Below, one piece after another: positions 27,448-37,527 of a stretch of 44,497 nucleotides of DNA. The stretch lies in contig NZ_NFNY01000027.1 in assembly GCF_002179165.1 (NCBI RefSeq), forward strand, positions 1 to 44,497. The letters are read 5' to 3'. The notes beneath the pieces are model-generated. The model was not told the origin of the DNA. It worked only from the letters and a program-made list of their open reading frames with translations, and ran no database searches. The translations under genes were made by a program, and so were the position numbers. Position 1 is the stretch's first letter; every line of letters starts with the position of its first letter. Source of the stretch: Campylobacter jejuni (lineage in GTDB: Bacteria > Campylobacterota > Campylobacteria > Campylobacterales > Campylobacteraceae).

Positions 27448-29085
27448 CTATCTTTTCATATTGATGGCTTTTTGTATCATTTGATCACTTGTAGTAATGC
27501 TTTTAGAGCTTGCGTCAAATGCTTTTTGAGTTACAATAAGATTTGATAATTCTACACTCAAATCAACATTAGACTGCTCTAAATAACCGCCTTTAAATTT
27601 GGCTGTATTGATCACTTTTCCATCCTTCATTATAAAAGTAGCTTCGCCACTATTTCCTGTAGCTGCAAAGATATTATCGCCCATAGCAGCCAAACCTTGT
27701 TCGTTGATGAAATTATAAAGCGCTAATTTTCCTACGATAGCGTTTTTACCATTGCTAAATTGTGCAACAATGCTTCCATCATCAGATATATTGTATTGTT
27801 CAAAAAAACCCTCAGCTACACCATCATGTTGGGTGAGTATATTTTTTTCTTTTCCTGATTGCACATAAATTCCACTATATCCAGAACCGGGTGTAGCAGG
27901 ATCATAAGGGGTGCCTAAATCAATACTGATACTTCCACCATTTGGGTTTGCTATACTTGTGATATTGTTTTCAAGCAAAGCTCCATTTTTATCAAATACT
28001 ATATTGCCTTCTGTTGGATCGCCTACAGCTTCGCCTTTAGAATTATAAATTTGTGCCACGGCTTTATATTGCATATTGTCGCCCTCTTGAGGCAAAACCC
28101 TTTCAAGGGTTAGTTTAAGAGTGCTTTTACTGCCATCGGCATTGTAGATAGGCGCTTCTAATATATCTTTATTTGCTTTTTGTTGTTCGGTTGAAATTTG
28201 AGCTGTTTCAAGCTTTACGCTATTAGGATCTAAACCTTTTAAATCAAGCTCATTGCTTTTAAAATTCAAATTCTCATCTAAAGTTGCTTCAAAGCTTGTT
28301 TTTACACCATTATCATCCACAAAATTTAAAAGTATTCTATCCCCTGCTTTAGCGCTAAAAACTTCTTCTTTACTCACACTACCACTAACTATATATTTTC
28401 CATCATCGGTTTTTGTGATATTAAATTTACTAGGATCAAGTTCTACTTTTACAACTTCGGTTTTGGTATTTGTACTTAAATTTCCACTCCATTTAACATT
28501 TTTTGTTGCTTCAGGTTCAAGATACATATTTGTAGGCACTGTAATAGGTTTTTGCGCTGTTACATTTGCTATACTAAACGGATCATTTGAATTGATTGTA
28601 AAACCACTATTTACAGGGCTTCCGGTATTGAGATAATCTCCCATTAAACCCGCAACCCTATCACTATAAGTAATACCACCAAATGCTGGATTCATAGTTC
28701 CTAAAACAAAATTTCCGTAAGAATCCACTAAATATCCATTAGCGTCTCTTTTAAAGGCACCATTTCTAGTATAATAAGCTTCTCCATCAGCTCCTAAAAC
28801 ACCAAAAAAACCTTTTCCTTGGAGTGCTACATCAAACTCCCCTTCACTTGCCACAGGAGAACCTTGTTCAAAAACTATATTAGAAGAAGCAGCTCCGCTA
28901 CCATATCCACCTTGTGCTGGATTGGTTGATTGGGTCGTTATTGTGCTATAAAAAATATCTTTAAATTGTGCATCAGAATACTTAAAGCCATAAGTATTGA
29001 CATTTGCGATATTGTTTGCATAAACATCAATACCAAAACTATTGGTTTTAACCCCAGAAATACCGTTATAGAATGCATTCATCAT
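27448..29085 (-). CDS. flgE: Flagellar hook protein FlgE
   Basis: This 545-residue structural protein of the hook is exported through the flagellar type III system. The N-terminus (NAFYNGISGVKTNSFGIDVY with NIANVNTYGFK) and C-terminus (ELSNLIVTQKAFDASSKSI) are the conserved rod/hook coiled-coil ends, and the middle is the variable exposed region. The length matches the Cj0043-type hook protein rather than the 830-870-residue form. It follows flgD after 3 nt. Two tandem ATG codons mark the start. Confidence 0.93.
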   Translation of the reverse strand: MMNAFYNGISGVKTNSFGIDVYANNIANVNTYGFKYSDAQFKDIFYSTITTQSTNPAQGGYGSGAASSNIVFEQGSPVASEGEFDVALQGKGFFGVLGADGEAYYTRNGAFKRDANGYLVDSYGNFVLGTMNPAFGGITYSDRVAGLMGDYLNTGSPVNSGFTINSNDPFSIANVTAQKPITVPTNMYLEPEATKNVKWSGNLSTNTKTEVVKVELDPSKFNITKTDDGKYIVSGSVSKEEVFSAKAGDRILLNFVDDNGVKTSFEATLDENLNFKSNELDLKGLDPNSVKLETAQISTEQQKANKDILEAPIYNADGSKSTLKLTLERVLPQEGDNMQYKAVAQIYNSKGEAVGDPTEGNIVFDKNGALLENNITSIANPNGGSISIDLGTPYDPATPGSGYSGIYVQSGKEKNILTQHDGVAEGFFEQYNISDDGSIVAQFSNGKNAIVGKLALYNFINEQGLAAMGDNIFAATGNSGEATFIMKDGKVINTAKFKGGYLEQSNVDLSVELSNLIVTQKAFDASSKSITTSDQMIQKAINMKR

Positions 29086-29088
29086 GGC

Positions 29089-29988
29089 TTATGCCCTTTT
29101 TTCTTCTTTATCTTCTTCGCTTCCACTAGAACCACTATCACCAGAACTTCCAGAATCTCCAGAATCTCCGCTATTTGAGTTATCATCACTAGATGATCCA
29201 AGCTTATACTCTGTAATTTCAGAAATATCATCAAAACTTACATATTGGCCACCCATTTTCGCATAAGCTTGCCCATTATCAAATTTAATCCCTTCTATAG
29301 GATAAGTTCCGTAATTTGCGGTGATTTTTTCGCCATTTTTATTATTATAAACCACTTTAACGCTGTATTCTCCATCTCCTGCATAAATTCCATCATTGTC
29401 CCTACCTGGCCACTCGAGTGTAAATAGACCTTTTGATACTTCTTTTCCTTCGCTACTTTTTTCACTAAATACTAGTTTATTGTTCTTATCATATACTTCT
29501 AAGGTAATCCCTTTATCATCTGAATCTTCAGGCAAATACATTTTAAGTGCAATAACTTCATCTGCACCTGTTAATTTAACCTTATTTTCCGTAACAGTTG
29601 CCATTTTTCCTATAGCTCCAATAGCTGAAGTACTCATACTTGTACTGAAGGAATTCGAAAGCAATTGCATAGTTTCAACCATTTTTTGCATAGTTGTATT
29701 TGTATTTTGTTGCATTTCAAGTGCGGATAGCTGTGAAGTTTGCGTTAGCATTTTATCACTATCCATAGGATCGGTTGGATCTTGGTGTTGAAGCTCAATC
29801 AAAAGAAGTTTTAAAAACGCATCTTTATCAAGAGTTGCATTAGGATTGCTAACTACTCCTGAATTATTGCTAGAGCTAGATGAATCATCTGCTTTAGCTG
29901 TACCATTTTTAGTATTATCTGTTTTAGTTGTGGCATTGCTAGCAGTATTATTAGTATTTGTCCAGTTCCAATTTGTTGTTGTCATCAT
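29089..29988 (-). CDS. flgD: Flagellar hook capping protein FlgD
   Basis: This 299-residue scaffold caps the growing hook. After a serine/asparagine/threonine-rich lead of about 55 residues comes the conserved FlgD_N region (DKDAFLKLLLIELQHQDPTDPMD) and then the FlgD Ig-like/tudor part with ITLEVYDKNNKLV and FTLEWPGRDNDG. The last 35 residues are a low-complexity Ser/Gly/Asp tract ending in a charged tail, longer than in many FlgD proteins. A sigma-54 promoter lies directly upstream, inside the end of fliK. Confidence 0.92.
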   Translation of the reverse strand: MMTTTNWNWTNTNNTASNATTKTDNTKNGTAKADDSSSSSNNSGVVSNPNATLDKDAFLKLLLIELQHQDPTDPMDSDKMLTQTSQLSALEMQQNTNTTMQKMVETMQLLSNSFSTSMSTSAIGAIGKMATVTENKVKLTGADEVIALKMYLPEDSDDKGITLEVYDKNNKLVFSEKSSEGKEVSKGLFTLEWPGRDNDGIYAGDGEYSVKVVYNNKNGEKITANYGTYPIEGIKFDNGQAYAKMGGQYVSFDDISEITEYKLGSSSDDNSNSGDSGDSGSSGDSGSSGSEEDKEEKRA

Positions 29989-30019
29989 AAAATCCTTTTT
30001 ATTAAGTCTTTTTTAATTA

Positions 30020-30038
30020 AAAGCAAAAAGTGTTCCAA
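30020..30038 (-). promoter_or_regulatory. Sigma-54 promoter of flgD-flgE
   Basis: On the minus strand this reads TTGGAACACTTTTTGCTTT: GG of the -24 element and GC of the -12 element, 10 nt apart, within the Campylobacter consensus GGAA-N6-TTGCT. It is 32 nt before the flgD start and overlaps the last bases of fliK. Confidence 0.85.
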
Positions 30039-30039
30039 C

Positions 30040-31932
30040 TTAGAAATATTTTGCTAAAACAAGCTCTAAATTTATTTTTTCGCCTTCATTTTTATCTTCT
30101 ATCACATCTTTAAAACCATATCCACTTCGATTTTTACCCTGATTTTGGTTTTGTTCTCTTTTTCCCTGATCGCTAAAATTCATTTCAAGTCCTGTAAATC
30201 CCATATTTACAAGAGAATTTTTAAATTCGGCTTGATTTTGGATAAATAAATTCATTGCATTAGTATTGGAATTAAAATTAATATGAAGATTATTTCCCCT
30301 TTGTACTAAAGTAACTTCTACTTCGCCTAAATTATTTGGATTAAGAGTAATGCTAAGCTTGGTGATTGGGGCTTTATACTGATCTATAGCTTCCTTTAAA
30401 TCCTGTGAAAAATGTTGCAAAGTTTCTTTAGGAGTAATATTTTTAGTATTATTTTGTGAAATTTTATTCAAATCTTTTACTAAAGAATTTAATTCATCTA
30501 AAGTATTTTTTTCGGAATTCTCACTATGCGTTTTAGCTTGATCTTGTGTTAAATTTTCTTTATTTAAATAATTATTAAAATTTGTATTGTCTTTATTTGA
30601 TACAAATTGGGTTTTATTTAAATTTTCAAAATTAACTTTTTGATCTGCAAAATTCTGCTTAATATCTTTTATATTATCTTTACTTGTTTTATTTTCTTTA
30701 TTTAAATTCATCTCTTTTTGAGTAAAATTTGAACTTAAATTTTGCGAATCTTTGATGAGTTCTTTATTAATATTTTTATCTAAAGCCATATTTAAAGTTT
30801 CATTTTTTGCGGTTTTAGCTTGTTCTTTCATAGATTCTTGAGTTTGGTTGTTTTCATCTTGTTTTTTAATCAATTCTTTATTATCTTTGATGTTTGATAA
30901 TTTATCCTGTAAATGATTTGCATTTTTTAAATCTTTATTTTCTTGATCTTCTTGTTTGGTTAAATCACTTAAAGAAGTATTTTTTATTTCTTTAATATTG
31001 TCTTTATTCTGAATTTGTATATCTTGGTTTGAGCTTTTTTTATCTTTAGCAGTTAAAATTTCTGTGGAAATTTCTTTTGTATGATCTTCATTTTTTAAAC
31101 TCTTTAAGGTGTTTTTTAAATCTATGACCTCATCATCATTTTTTGCTTTAATTTTATCCGCTTTTTCATTTTTACTTGACAAGATAGAATCTAAATTTTT
31201 CAAAGTTTGAGAAAGCAGGGAAACATCATCTTTGGATTTTGCATTTTTAGAATTTTGATTAAAATGAGTATGTGGAGTATGATTTACATTTTGCAAATTC
31301 TGATTTAAATTTTTACTCACATGAGCAAGTTTATTATTAATAATTTCCTTGAAAACATTATCCACTGCACCTTTAAAAAAATCCGCTTTATCTAAATTTG
31401 GAAAAGTAGCCTTCAAATCAAGCAAACGATCCACTTTTATATTTTTTACATTCAAACCCAAATCTTTTGCAATATCCAAAAGCTCACTAAGATTTTTCGC
31501 ACCTTTTAAAGCACTAAAATTAGCTTCAGTTTTAATAAAATCAGAAAGCTTTGTCGAAAGATTAGCAAATTTTATATCAGCTGTGTCTGCTTTTAGCTTA
31601 TCAAGCAAAGAAAGAATCTGCATAAAAGAAGCCGATTCAAAAATACTTATCTTATCACTTTCATCAAAAACACCTTTTTGAAGCTTACTCATTGCTTCAT
31701 TAATCACTTCTTTTTCACTGATCTTCATATGATCAGGTAAAAATTCGTTCGTCTCATCAATAGAATTTAGCAAAGAATTTAAAAAACTTTCCCTATCATC
31801 TTCTGCTAAATTTTTACTCTCACTCGCATCGCTACTAGTCTTATTGCTAACTTTTCCAGAAGAATTATTACTGCTAGAAACTTTATTTGATACAAAATTT
31901 AAGACATCGTTTTGCGAAGCTAAGTTTGACAT
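30040..31932 (-). CDS. fliK: Flagellar hook-length control protein FliK
   Basis: This 630-residue secreted ruler protein has a long, lysine/asparagine/aspartate-rich disordered middle (about residues 210-480) and a C-terminal Flg_hook domain (about 530-610) with LSITLNPNNLGEVEVTLVQ and LVNMGFTGLEMNFSDQG. This layout is normal for epsilonproteobacterial FliK. The gene follows a small 107-residue gene after 17 nt and shares its sigma-54 promoter. It is the counterpart of Cj0041. Confidence 0.9.
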   Translation of the reverse strand: MSNLASQNDVLNFVSNKVSSSNNSSGKVSNKTSSDASESKNLAEDDRESFLNSLLNSIDETNEFLPDHMKISEKEVINEAMSKLQKGVFDESDKISIFESASFMQILSLLDKLKADTADIKFANLSTKLSDFIKTEANFSALKGAKNLSELLDIAKDLGLNVKNIKVDRLLDLKATFPNLDKADFFKGAVDNVFKEIINNKLAHVSKNLNQNLQNVNHTPHTHFNQNSKNAKSKDDVSLLSQTLKNLDSILSSKNEKADKIKAKNDDEVIDLKNTLKSLKNEDHTKEISTEILTAKDKKSSNQDIQIQNKDNIKEIKNTSLSDLTKQEDQENKDLKNANHLQDKLSNIKDNKELIKKQDENNQTQESMKEQAKTAKNETLNMALDKNINKELIKDSQNLSSNFTQKEMNLNKENKTSKDNIKDIKQNFADQKVNFENLNKTQFVSNKDNTNFNNYLNKENLTQDQAKTHSENSEKNTLDELNSLVKDLNKISQNNTKNITPKETLQHFSQDLKEAIDQYKAPITKLSITLNPNNLGEVEVTLVQRGNNLHINFNSNTNAMNLFIQNQAEFKNSLVNMGFTGLEMNFSDQGKREQNQNQGKNRSGYGFKDVIEDKNEGEKINLELVLAKYF

Positions 31933-31949
31933 AACTATCCTTTAAAAAA

Positions 31950-32273
31950 TTATTTTAAAAATTTATCTACGGCTAAATTAGGAAATCTTTCTTTCAAATA
32001 AGAATTTTCATAAACCTTAATCATTTTTTCTTCATTTAAAACGATTAAAATATTTAAAAGTTCTTCTAAATTTTTAGCATTTAAAATTTGTTCTAAATTT
32101 CCTTCATTTTCTAAAAGCTCTGTAAGCTCACCTGAAATTCTTGCCATTTTTTCATTTTTGTTAGATTTTAAAATCTCTAAAAGTTCTAAAACTTGAAGCA
32201 ATACTTCATTTTTTCTATCGACTAATTCTGTATTAAATTCTACAAAAAACTCTTCATTTAATGGTTTTGACAT
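31950..32273 (-). CDS. Small flagellar-operon protein upstream of fliK
   Basis: This 107-residue protein is predicted all-helical, leucine and glutamate rich, with no signal peptide or membrane segment. It corresponds to Cj0040, a flagellar gene of unknown role. The start has AAGGAAGTTAAA. It is first in a sigma-54 operon with fliK. By size and charge it could be an export chaperone, but nothing in the sequence proves that. Confidence 0.75.
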   Translation of the reverse strand: MSKPLNEEFFVEFNTELVDRKNEVLLQVLELLEILKSNKNEKMARISGELTELLENEGNLEQILNAKNLEELLNILIVLNEEKMIKVYENSYLKERFPNLAVDKFLK

Positions 32274-32310
32274 TTTAACTTCCTTTTTAAAAATGATATT
32301 TAGTAAGTTA

Positions 32311-32329
32311 AAAGCAATAAGTGTTCCAA
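32311..32329 (-). promoter_or_regulatory. Sigma-54 promoter of the Cj0040-like gene and fliK
   Basis: On the minus strand this reads TTGGAACACTTATTGCTTT, almost identical to the flgD promoter at 30020-30038, and lies about 40 nt before the start at 32273. The GG and GC pairs have the correct 10-nt spacing. Confidence 0.85.
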
Positions 32330-32363
32330 CTTTTACCTTTTAAAAAATTAAGCAAAATTTCTA

Positions 32364-32369
32364 TATAAT
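32364..32369 (+). promoter_or_regulatory. -10 element of typA
   Basis: A perfect TATAAT lies 33 nt before the preferred TTG start of typA, in the divergent spacer with the sigma-54 operon. Confidence 0.55.
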
Positions 32370-32401
32370 TTTAGCTTTGAATTTAAATCTTGGAGAACAT
32401 T

Positions 32402-34210
32402 TTGGAAAATATTAGAAATATTGCAGTTATTGCGCATGTTGATCATGGCAAAACAACTATGGTGGATGAATTATTAAAACAATCAGGAACTTTTGGCGAA
32501 AGAGATCAAATAGCCGAACGCGTTATGGATAGTAATGATATAGAAAAAGAACGCGGTATTACTATACTTTCAAAAAATACAGCAATCAATTATAAAGGCA
32601 CAAAAATTAATATCATAGACACTCCAGGTCACGCTGATTTTGGCGGAGAAGTAGAGCGGGTTTTAAAAATGATCGATGGAGTTTTACTCTTAGTAGATGC
32701 ACAAGAAGGTGTAATGCCGCAAACCAAATTTGTGGTTAAAAAAGCTTTATCTTTAGGACTTAAACCAATAGTAGTCATTAATAAAATCGACAAACCAGCC
32801 GCTGATCCTGAAAGAGTAATCAATGAAATTTTTGATCTTTTTGTGGCCTTAGATGCAAATGATGAGCAACTTGACTTTGCTATCGTTTATGCTGCAGCAA
32901 AAAATGGTTATGCCAAGCTTGATTTAAATGATGAAAGTAAGGATATGGAGCCACTTTTTAAAACCATACTTGAAAGAGTTCCTGCACCAAGTGGCACTAA
33001 TGACAATCCTTTACAACTTCAAGTTTTCACTTTAGGTTATGATAATTTCGTAGGAAAAATAGGCATTGCAAGAATTTTTAATGGCGTTGTAAAGAAAAAT
33101 CAAAGCGTAATGCTTGCCAAAGCCGATGGCACTAAAGTAAATGGCAGAATTTCAAAACTTATTGGCTTTATGGGCTTAGAAAAAATGGATATTGAAGAAG
33201 CTGGAAGTGGAGATATTGTAGCAATTGCTGGTTTTGAAGCCTTAGATGTAGGCGATAGTGTAGTAGATCCAAATAATCCTATGCCACTTGATCCTTTACA
33301 CATCGAAGAGCCAACTTTAAGCATAGTATTTTCAGTAAATGATGGCCCATTAGCAGGAACAGAAGGCAAGCATGTAACTTCAAACAAAATTGCAGAACGC
33401 TTAGAAGCTGAAATGAAAACCAATATCGCGATGAAATATGAAAGCAGCGGAGAAGGTAAATTTAAAGTCAGCGGTAGGGGCGAACTTCAAATTACAATTT
33501 TGGCTGAAAATATGCGTAGAGAAGGCTTTGAATTTTGCATGGGAAGACCTGAAGTTATTGTAAAAGTCGAAGACGGAGTTAAAACAGAACCATTTGAGCA
33601 TCTTGTTATCGATGTGCCTGAAGAATTTAGCGGAACGGTTATAGAAAAGCTTGGCAAAAGAAAAGCCGAAATGAAAACCATGGCACCAACAGGCGATGGT
33701 CAAACAAGGCTTGAATTTGAAATTCCAGCACGCGGACTTATAGGCTTTAGATCTCAATTCTTAACCGACACCAAAGGCGAAGGTGTGATGAATCACAGCT
33801 TTTTAGAATTCCGTCCTTTTAGTGGCGCGGTTGAAAAACGCAATAATGGTGCTTTAATTTCTATGGAAAATGGCGTGGCTTTGGGGTATTCTTTATTTAA
33901 TCTCCAAGAAAGAGGAGTGCTTTTTATAGAGCCTCAAACTAAAGTTTATACCGGTATGATTATAGGCGAACACTCACGTCCAAATGATTTAGATGTTAAT
34001 CCTATCAAAGGAAAAAATTTAACCAATGTCAGAGCAAGTGGAAGCGATGATGCAATCAAACTTGTACCACCTAGAAAATTAAGCCTTGAAAGAGCTTTAG
34101 AATGGATAGAAGAAGACGAGCTTGTAGAAGTTACTCCTGCAAATATCCGTGTTCGCAAACGCTATCTTGATCCAACTCAAAGAAAAAGAATGGAAAAAGC
34201 GAAATCTTAA
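32402..34210 (+). CDS. typA: Ribosome-associated GTPase TypA/BipA
   Basis: This 602-residue translational GTPase acts in ribosome assembly and stress response. G-domain motifs: [10 protein letters not shown] (G1), RGITILSKN (G2), [11 protein letters not shown] (G3) and NKIDKP (G4). They are followed by EF-Tu-like and EF-G-like domains and the BipA C-terminus with [13 protein letters not shown] place the start at TTG 32402, with GGAGA 5-6 nt before it, rather than the in-frame TTG at 32390, which falls on that ribosome site; the protein then begins [14 protein letters not shown] as in relatives. The stop overlaps the next start (TAATG). Confidence 0.94.
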   Translation: MENIRNIAVIAHVDHGKTTMVDELLKQSGTFGERDQIAERVMDSNDIEKERGITILSKNTAINYKGTKINIIDTPGHADFGGEVERVLKMIDGVLLLVDAQEGVMPQTKFVVKKALSLGLKPIVVINKIDKPAADPERVINEIFDLFVALDANDEQLDFAIVYAAAKNGYAKLDLNDESKDMEPLFKTILERVPAPSGTNDNPLQLQVFTLGYDNFVGKIGIARIFNGVVKKNQSVMLAKADGTKVNGRISKLIGFMGLEKMDIEEAGSGDIVAIAGFEALDVGDSVVDPNNPMPLDPLHIEEPTLSIVFSVNDGPLAGTEGKHVTSNKIAERLEAEMKTNIAMKYESSGEGKFKVSGRGELQITILAENMRREGFEFCMGRPEVIVKVEDGVKTEPFEHLVIDVPEEFSGTVIEKLGKRKAEMKTMAPTGDGQTRLEFEIPARGLIGFRSQFLTDTKGEGVMNHSFLEFRPFSGAVEKRNNGALISMENGVALGYSLFNLQERGVLFIEPQTKVYTGMIIGEHSRPNDLDVNPIKGKNLTNVRASGSDDAIKLVPPRKLSLERALEWIEEDELVEVTPANIRVRKRYLDPTQRKRMEKAKS

Positions 34211-34857
34211 TGGATTTAAAAAGCTTAGAAAATGAAAGGCTTTATATACTCAAACGCTTAGGAATTTTGAAATTCCTAAGCATTATAGAAGCCTTACTTG
34301 TAGGTTTTTTAGTCTTTGTTTTTACAAGAGATGCCATCATTTGCCTTGCAAGTGCTGTGTTTGTGGGTATTTTTTTCTTTCGTCTTACTTCTAAAAAGCT
34401 AAATTTGACTAAAAATGAATTAGAAATTAAGGCTTTAAATCTCTTTTTAAGGCGTTTTAATGCCAAAATTAAAAAAGAGAATTTAAGTCAAAAAGATTTT
34501 TTAAAACTGGGGCTTACAGAAAATTTAAAAGAATTTAAAAGCCAAAATTGCTTTGAATTTAAAGAATTTAAAATTTATGATATTTGCTTTTTAGATGAAA
34601 ATAAACGCTTGTTTTGTGGAATTTTGCTTGAAATTTTAAAACCAAACATAAAAGCTAAATTTAATGATAAAGATAAAATTTATATTAAACTCAAAGATAA
34701 AAAATTTGCTTTAGAACATATTTTTTCTAAACAAAACCACTTTCTTGTTGCTACTCTAAGCAATCCTTTTTTTATTGATACAAAAAAAGATATGCAAAGT
34801 AATTTTGAAAATTTAGAAAAAAACCTAAATTCAATCAAGGAAAAATTTCTTTCTTAA
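34210..34857 (+). CDS. Membrane protein of unknown function downstream of typA
   Basis: This 215-residue protein has two adjacent hydrophobic segments (about residues 18-40 and 42-58), then a lysine-rich cytoplasmic part of about 155 residues. No catalytic motif is recognised. By position it is the counterpart of Cj0038c, which carries a doubtful poly(A) polymerase label in some annotations; I see no nucleotidyltransferase motif. It is coupled to typA by a one-base overlap and converges with the DUF2130 gene with a 4-nt overlap. Confidence 0.7.
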   Translation: MDLKSLENERLYILKRLGILKFLSIIEALLVGFLVFVFTRDAIICLASAVFVGIFFFRLTSKKLNLTKNELEIKALNLFLRRFNAKIKKENLSQKDFLKLGLTENLKEFKSQNCFEFKEFKIYDICFLDENKRLFCGILLEILKPNIKAKFNDKDKIYIKLKDKKFALEHIFSKQNHFLVATLSNPFFIDTKKDMQSNFENLEKNLNSIKEKFLS

Positions 34858-36224
34858 TTCTCATCTTTGGCTAAATTTTCAAGGCTTTTAAGCCCATCTT
34901 CGCCTATTAAATTTTCACCTTTTAACTCGCTAAATATCGCATTTAAAGAACTCACTATTGCTGTAGAATTAAAACTTAAATTTTCTATAGCCCTTTCTCT
35001 TTTTTTCCATATATTTTGTAAGGCTCTTTTTTCAGCTTCTAATTCTTCTTTCATACTTTGATAAGTCTTAAGTATAAAGGTGATTTGCGTGTTAAATTCT
35101 TTAGAATTTAAATATTCATACAAAATATGGTTTTTCTCATCTTTATTTTGCAAAGCATTCCTTAGCTTATAAGCATTGATAACGCTTTCTCTAAGTACTG
35201 CTAAAACTCCTTTAAATTCAGCAAAAGTGCAAATTAAAATTCCCTCTTTAAAATGTGTTTTTTCTTTATCTTTGGGCATAGTTTTTGTGATTAAAACTGC
35301 TATATCACTTTTTGCTGCTATGCTGTCAAGCTTTAATTTATCAAGCCATTCTTTATTAAATTCCTTAGTGCGTTTGCTTTCATACAAAACACTCCCGCAA
35401 ATATTTCCAAAACTATCTCTGACAATATGCAAACAATCCGCTCCATTAACGCCTTTTGGCACTTCTTTAATTTCATCACTTATATACTCATTTTGGATAT
35501 ATTCTTCTATAAGTAGTTCTGCCGCCTCGCCTTGAAGTTGTTGTGAGCCTTGATCTGCTTTGCGTTTAGCGGCATTAAGCTCCTCTGTAACACTTTTAAA
35601 TTTGATCTCAAGTTCTTTAAATTGCATTTCTTGCTCTTCACTATTTTTTTGAAATTCAAGGCGAAGTTTTTCTCTTTCAAATTCTAAATTTTTACTTTCT
35701 TGCTCTTTAAATTCTTTAAATGCTTCTTCTCTAACTTGAAATTTAAGTCTTTCTTCGTTTTCCTTTTGCTCTCTTTTTAGCTTTTCATTTTCTGCTTTTA
35801 TGCTTAAAAATTCACTTAATTCTTTGCTTTTTTTATCCAGCTCTTCTTGCATAATCTTCATCTCATTTTCATGTTCTTTGCTGAATTTTTCACTGAATTC
35901 TTTTTGGAAATTTTGCTTTTGTATAATGAGCTCTTGACTCAATTTTTCTTTTTCTAAGAAAATTTTTTGACTCACTTGTTCGTTTATGAAATTTTCTTGA
36001 TTGATTTTTTGTACTTTTAAATCGTTTAAGGCTTTAGTGTATTCTGCTCTTTTGGCATTCACTTCATTTTCAAATTCTTGTTTTTGTTTGAGCATTTGCT
36101 GTTGCTCTTTTCGAATTTCTTCTTTGGCTTTATCTGAAATTTGGGTATATAAAGCCGCACTTATATCGATAAAATTCCCGCAACTTGGACATTTAATTTG
36201 TTCATTTTGATTCATACTTTGCAT
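34854..36224 (-). CDS. DUF2130 protein, coiled coil with RmuC-like nuclease-type domain
   Basis: This 456-residue protein has a zinc-ribbon-like start (CPSCGNFIDI), then a long charged coiled coil (about residues 30-235), then the DUF2130 domain. The last contains LQGEAAELLIEEYI, an aspartate in VNGADCLHIV and the YESKR pair, a D...ExK spacing like that of PD-(D/E)XK nucleases and RmuC. A role in DNA handling is therefore possible but unproven. The ATG has AAGGA 6 nt before it. It lies alone between convergent and divergent neighbours. Confidence 0.78.
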   Translation of the reverse strand: MQSMNQNEQIKCPSCGNFIDISAALYTQISDKAKEEIRKEQQQMLKQKQEFENEVNAKRAEYTKALNDLKVQKINQENFINEQVSQKIFLEKEKLSQELIIQKQNFQKEFSEKFSKEHENEMKIMQEELDKKSKELSEFLSIKAENEKLKREQKENEERLKFQVREEAFKEFKEQESKNLEFEREKLRLEFQKNSEEQEMQFKELEIKFKSVTEELNAAKRKADQGSQQLQGEAAELLIEEYIQNEYISDEIKEVPKGVNGADCLHIVRDSFGNICGSVLYESKRTKEFNKEWLDKLKLDSIAAKSDIAVLITKTMPKDKEKTHFKEGILICTFAEFKGVLAVLRESVINAYKLRNALQNKDEKNHILYEYLNSKEFNTQITFILKTYQSMKEELEAEKRALQNIWKKRERAIENLSFNSTAIVSSLNAIFSELKGENLIGEDGLKSLENLAKDEN

Positions 36225-36327
36225 AAAATTTCCTTAGAATTTTTCTATAAATTTAGCATAGAAAAACAAAGATTTTTCTAAGAGCTAAATTGATAAAATC
36301 ATTCTTTTAAAATAACTAGGATTAAAA

Positions 36328-37527
36328 ATGCAAAAACACACTCGAATTCAAGGCTTTGCAAAATTTAAACTCATCATCATTCTTGCTTTGATGTCAAGCA
36401 TTGCCCCGCTTTCTACAGATATGTATTTACCTGCACTCTCTCATGTAGAACAAAGCTTTCAAACCTCAACAACACTGACCCAACTTAGCCTTGCAAGTTT
36501 TTTTATCGCTTTTGCTTTAGGGCAACTCATATATGGACCATTAAGTGATATTTTTGGGCGTAAAATTCCTGCTTTGGTGGGAATTTTTTTATTTATTACA
36601 TCAAGCTTATTTTGTGTGATTATTGATAATATTTATGCTTTTATCGCTTTGAGATTTTTTGAAGCTCTTGGGGGCTGTGCTGGAGTAGTGATTGCAAGAG
36701 CAATTGTCAATGATTTGTTTGAAATCAAAGAAGCGGCGGGAATCTTTGCTTTGATGATGGTTTTTAGCTCCCTTGCTCCTATGCTTTCACCAACTTTTGG
36801 AGGATTTTTGCTGGAGTATTTTTCGTGGCATAGCATTTTTACAACTTTATTTATTTTAGGAATTTTGCTTTTTTTGATGATATTTTTCGGTTTAAAAGAG
36901 TCTGCACCACACCTTAAAAAACAAAAATTTTCTCATCAAGAAGCAATGAAAAGCTACAAAATCGTCTTAAACGATAAACGCTTTTTGGTTTATATATTTT
37001 GCGCTTCTTTTGCCTTAGCTGCGATGTTTGCTTATATCACGGGATCAAGTTTTGTTTTTACACATTTTTTTGGCTTAAGTGAGCAAAAATTTGGCTTACT
37101 TTTTGGAATTAATGCCTTAGGTTTTGTCATTTGTGCAAATATCAATGCAAAGCTAGTGCGTAAATTTGAAAGTGAAAAAATACTTTCAAAAGCGTTGATA
37201 ATCATGTTTGTATCGACTTTGATCTTACTTATCAATGCCTTTTTATATCCGAATTTATTTCTTTTTGAAGTAAGCATTTTTACAAGTATTGCTATGCTTG
37301 GCTTTATCGCACCAAATACCACGACTTTGGCAATGGCACGCTTTAAAGAACACAGCGGAACTGCTTCTGCGGTGCTTGGCTTTACACAATTTGCCCTAGC
37401 AGGACTCATCTCATCTTTAGTGGGTGCTTTGAATGCAAACACTCCGCTAATTCTTGCTTTTGTGATGTGTGCTTGTGTTTTAATCGCAAATGGAGTGTAT
37501 TTTTTAGCTAAGCCCGTAAGAAAATAA
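36328..37527 (+). CDS. Bcr/CflA-type MFS drug efflux transporter
   Basis: This 399-residue, 12-segment major facilitator protein starts with a short basic tail, then STDMYLPALSHVEQSF, the typical first loop of the Bcr/CflA group, and the GPLSDIFGRKIPAL motif between segments 2 and 3. The antiporter motif region (ALGGCAGVVIARAIVNDLF) is present. It probably exports small drugs or metabolites with proton antiport. It corresponds to Cj0035c. Its 3' end overlaps the convergent accessory gene by 20 nt. Confidence 0.9.
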   Translation: MQKHTRIQGFAKFKLIIILALMSSIAPLSTDMYLPALSHVEQSFQTSTTLTQLSLASFFIAFALGQLIYGPLSDIFGRKIPALVGIFLFITSSLFCVIIDNIYAFIALRFFEALGGCAGVVIARAIVNDLFEIKEAAGIFALMMVFSSLAPMLSPTFGGFLLEYFSWHSIFTTLFILGILLFLMIFFGLKESAPHLKKQKFSHQEAMKSYKIVLNDKRFLVYIFCASFALAAMFAYITGSSFVFTHFFGLSEQKFGLLFGINALGFVICANINAKLVRKFESEKILSKALIIMFVSTLILLINAFLYPNLFLFEVSIFTSIAMLGFIAPNTTTLAMARFKEHSGTASAVLGFTQFALAGLISSLVGALNANTPLILAFVMCACVLIANGVYFLAKPVRK

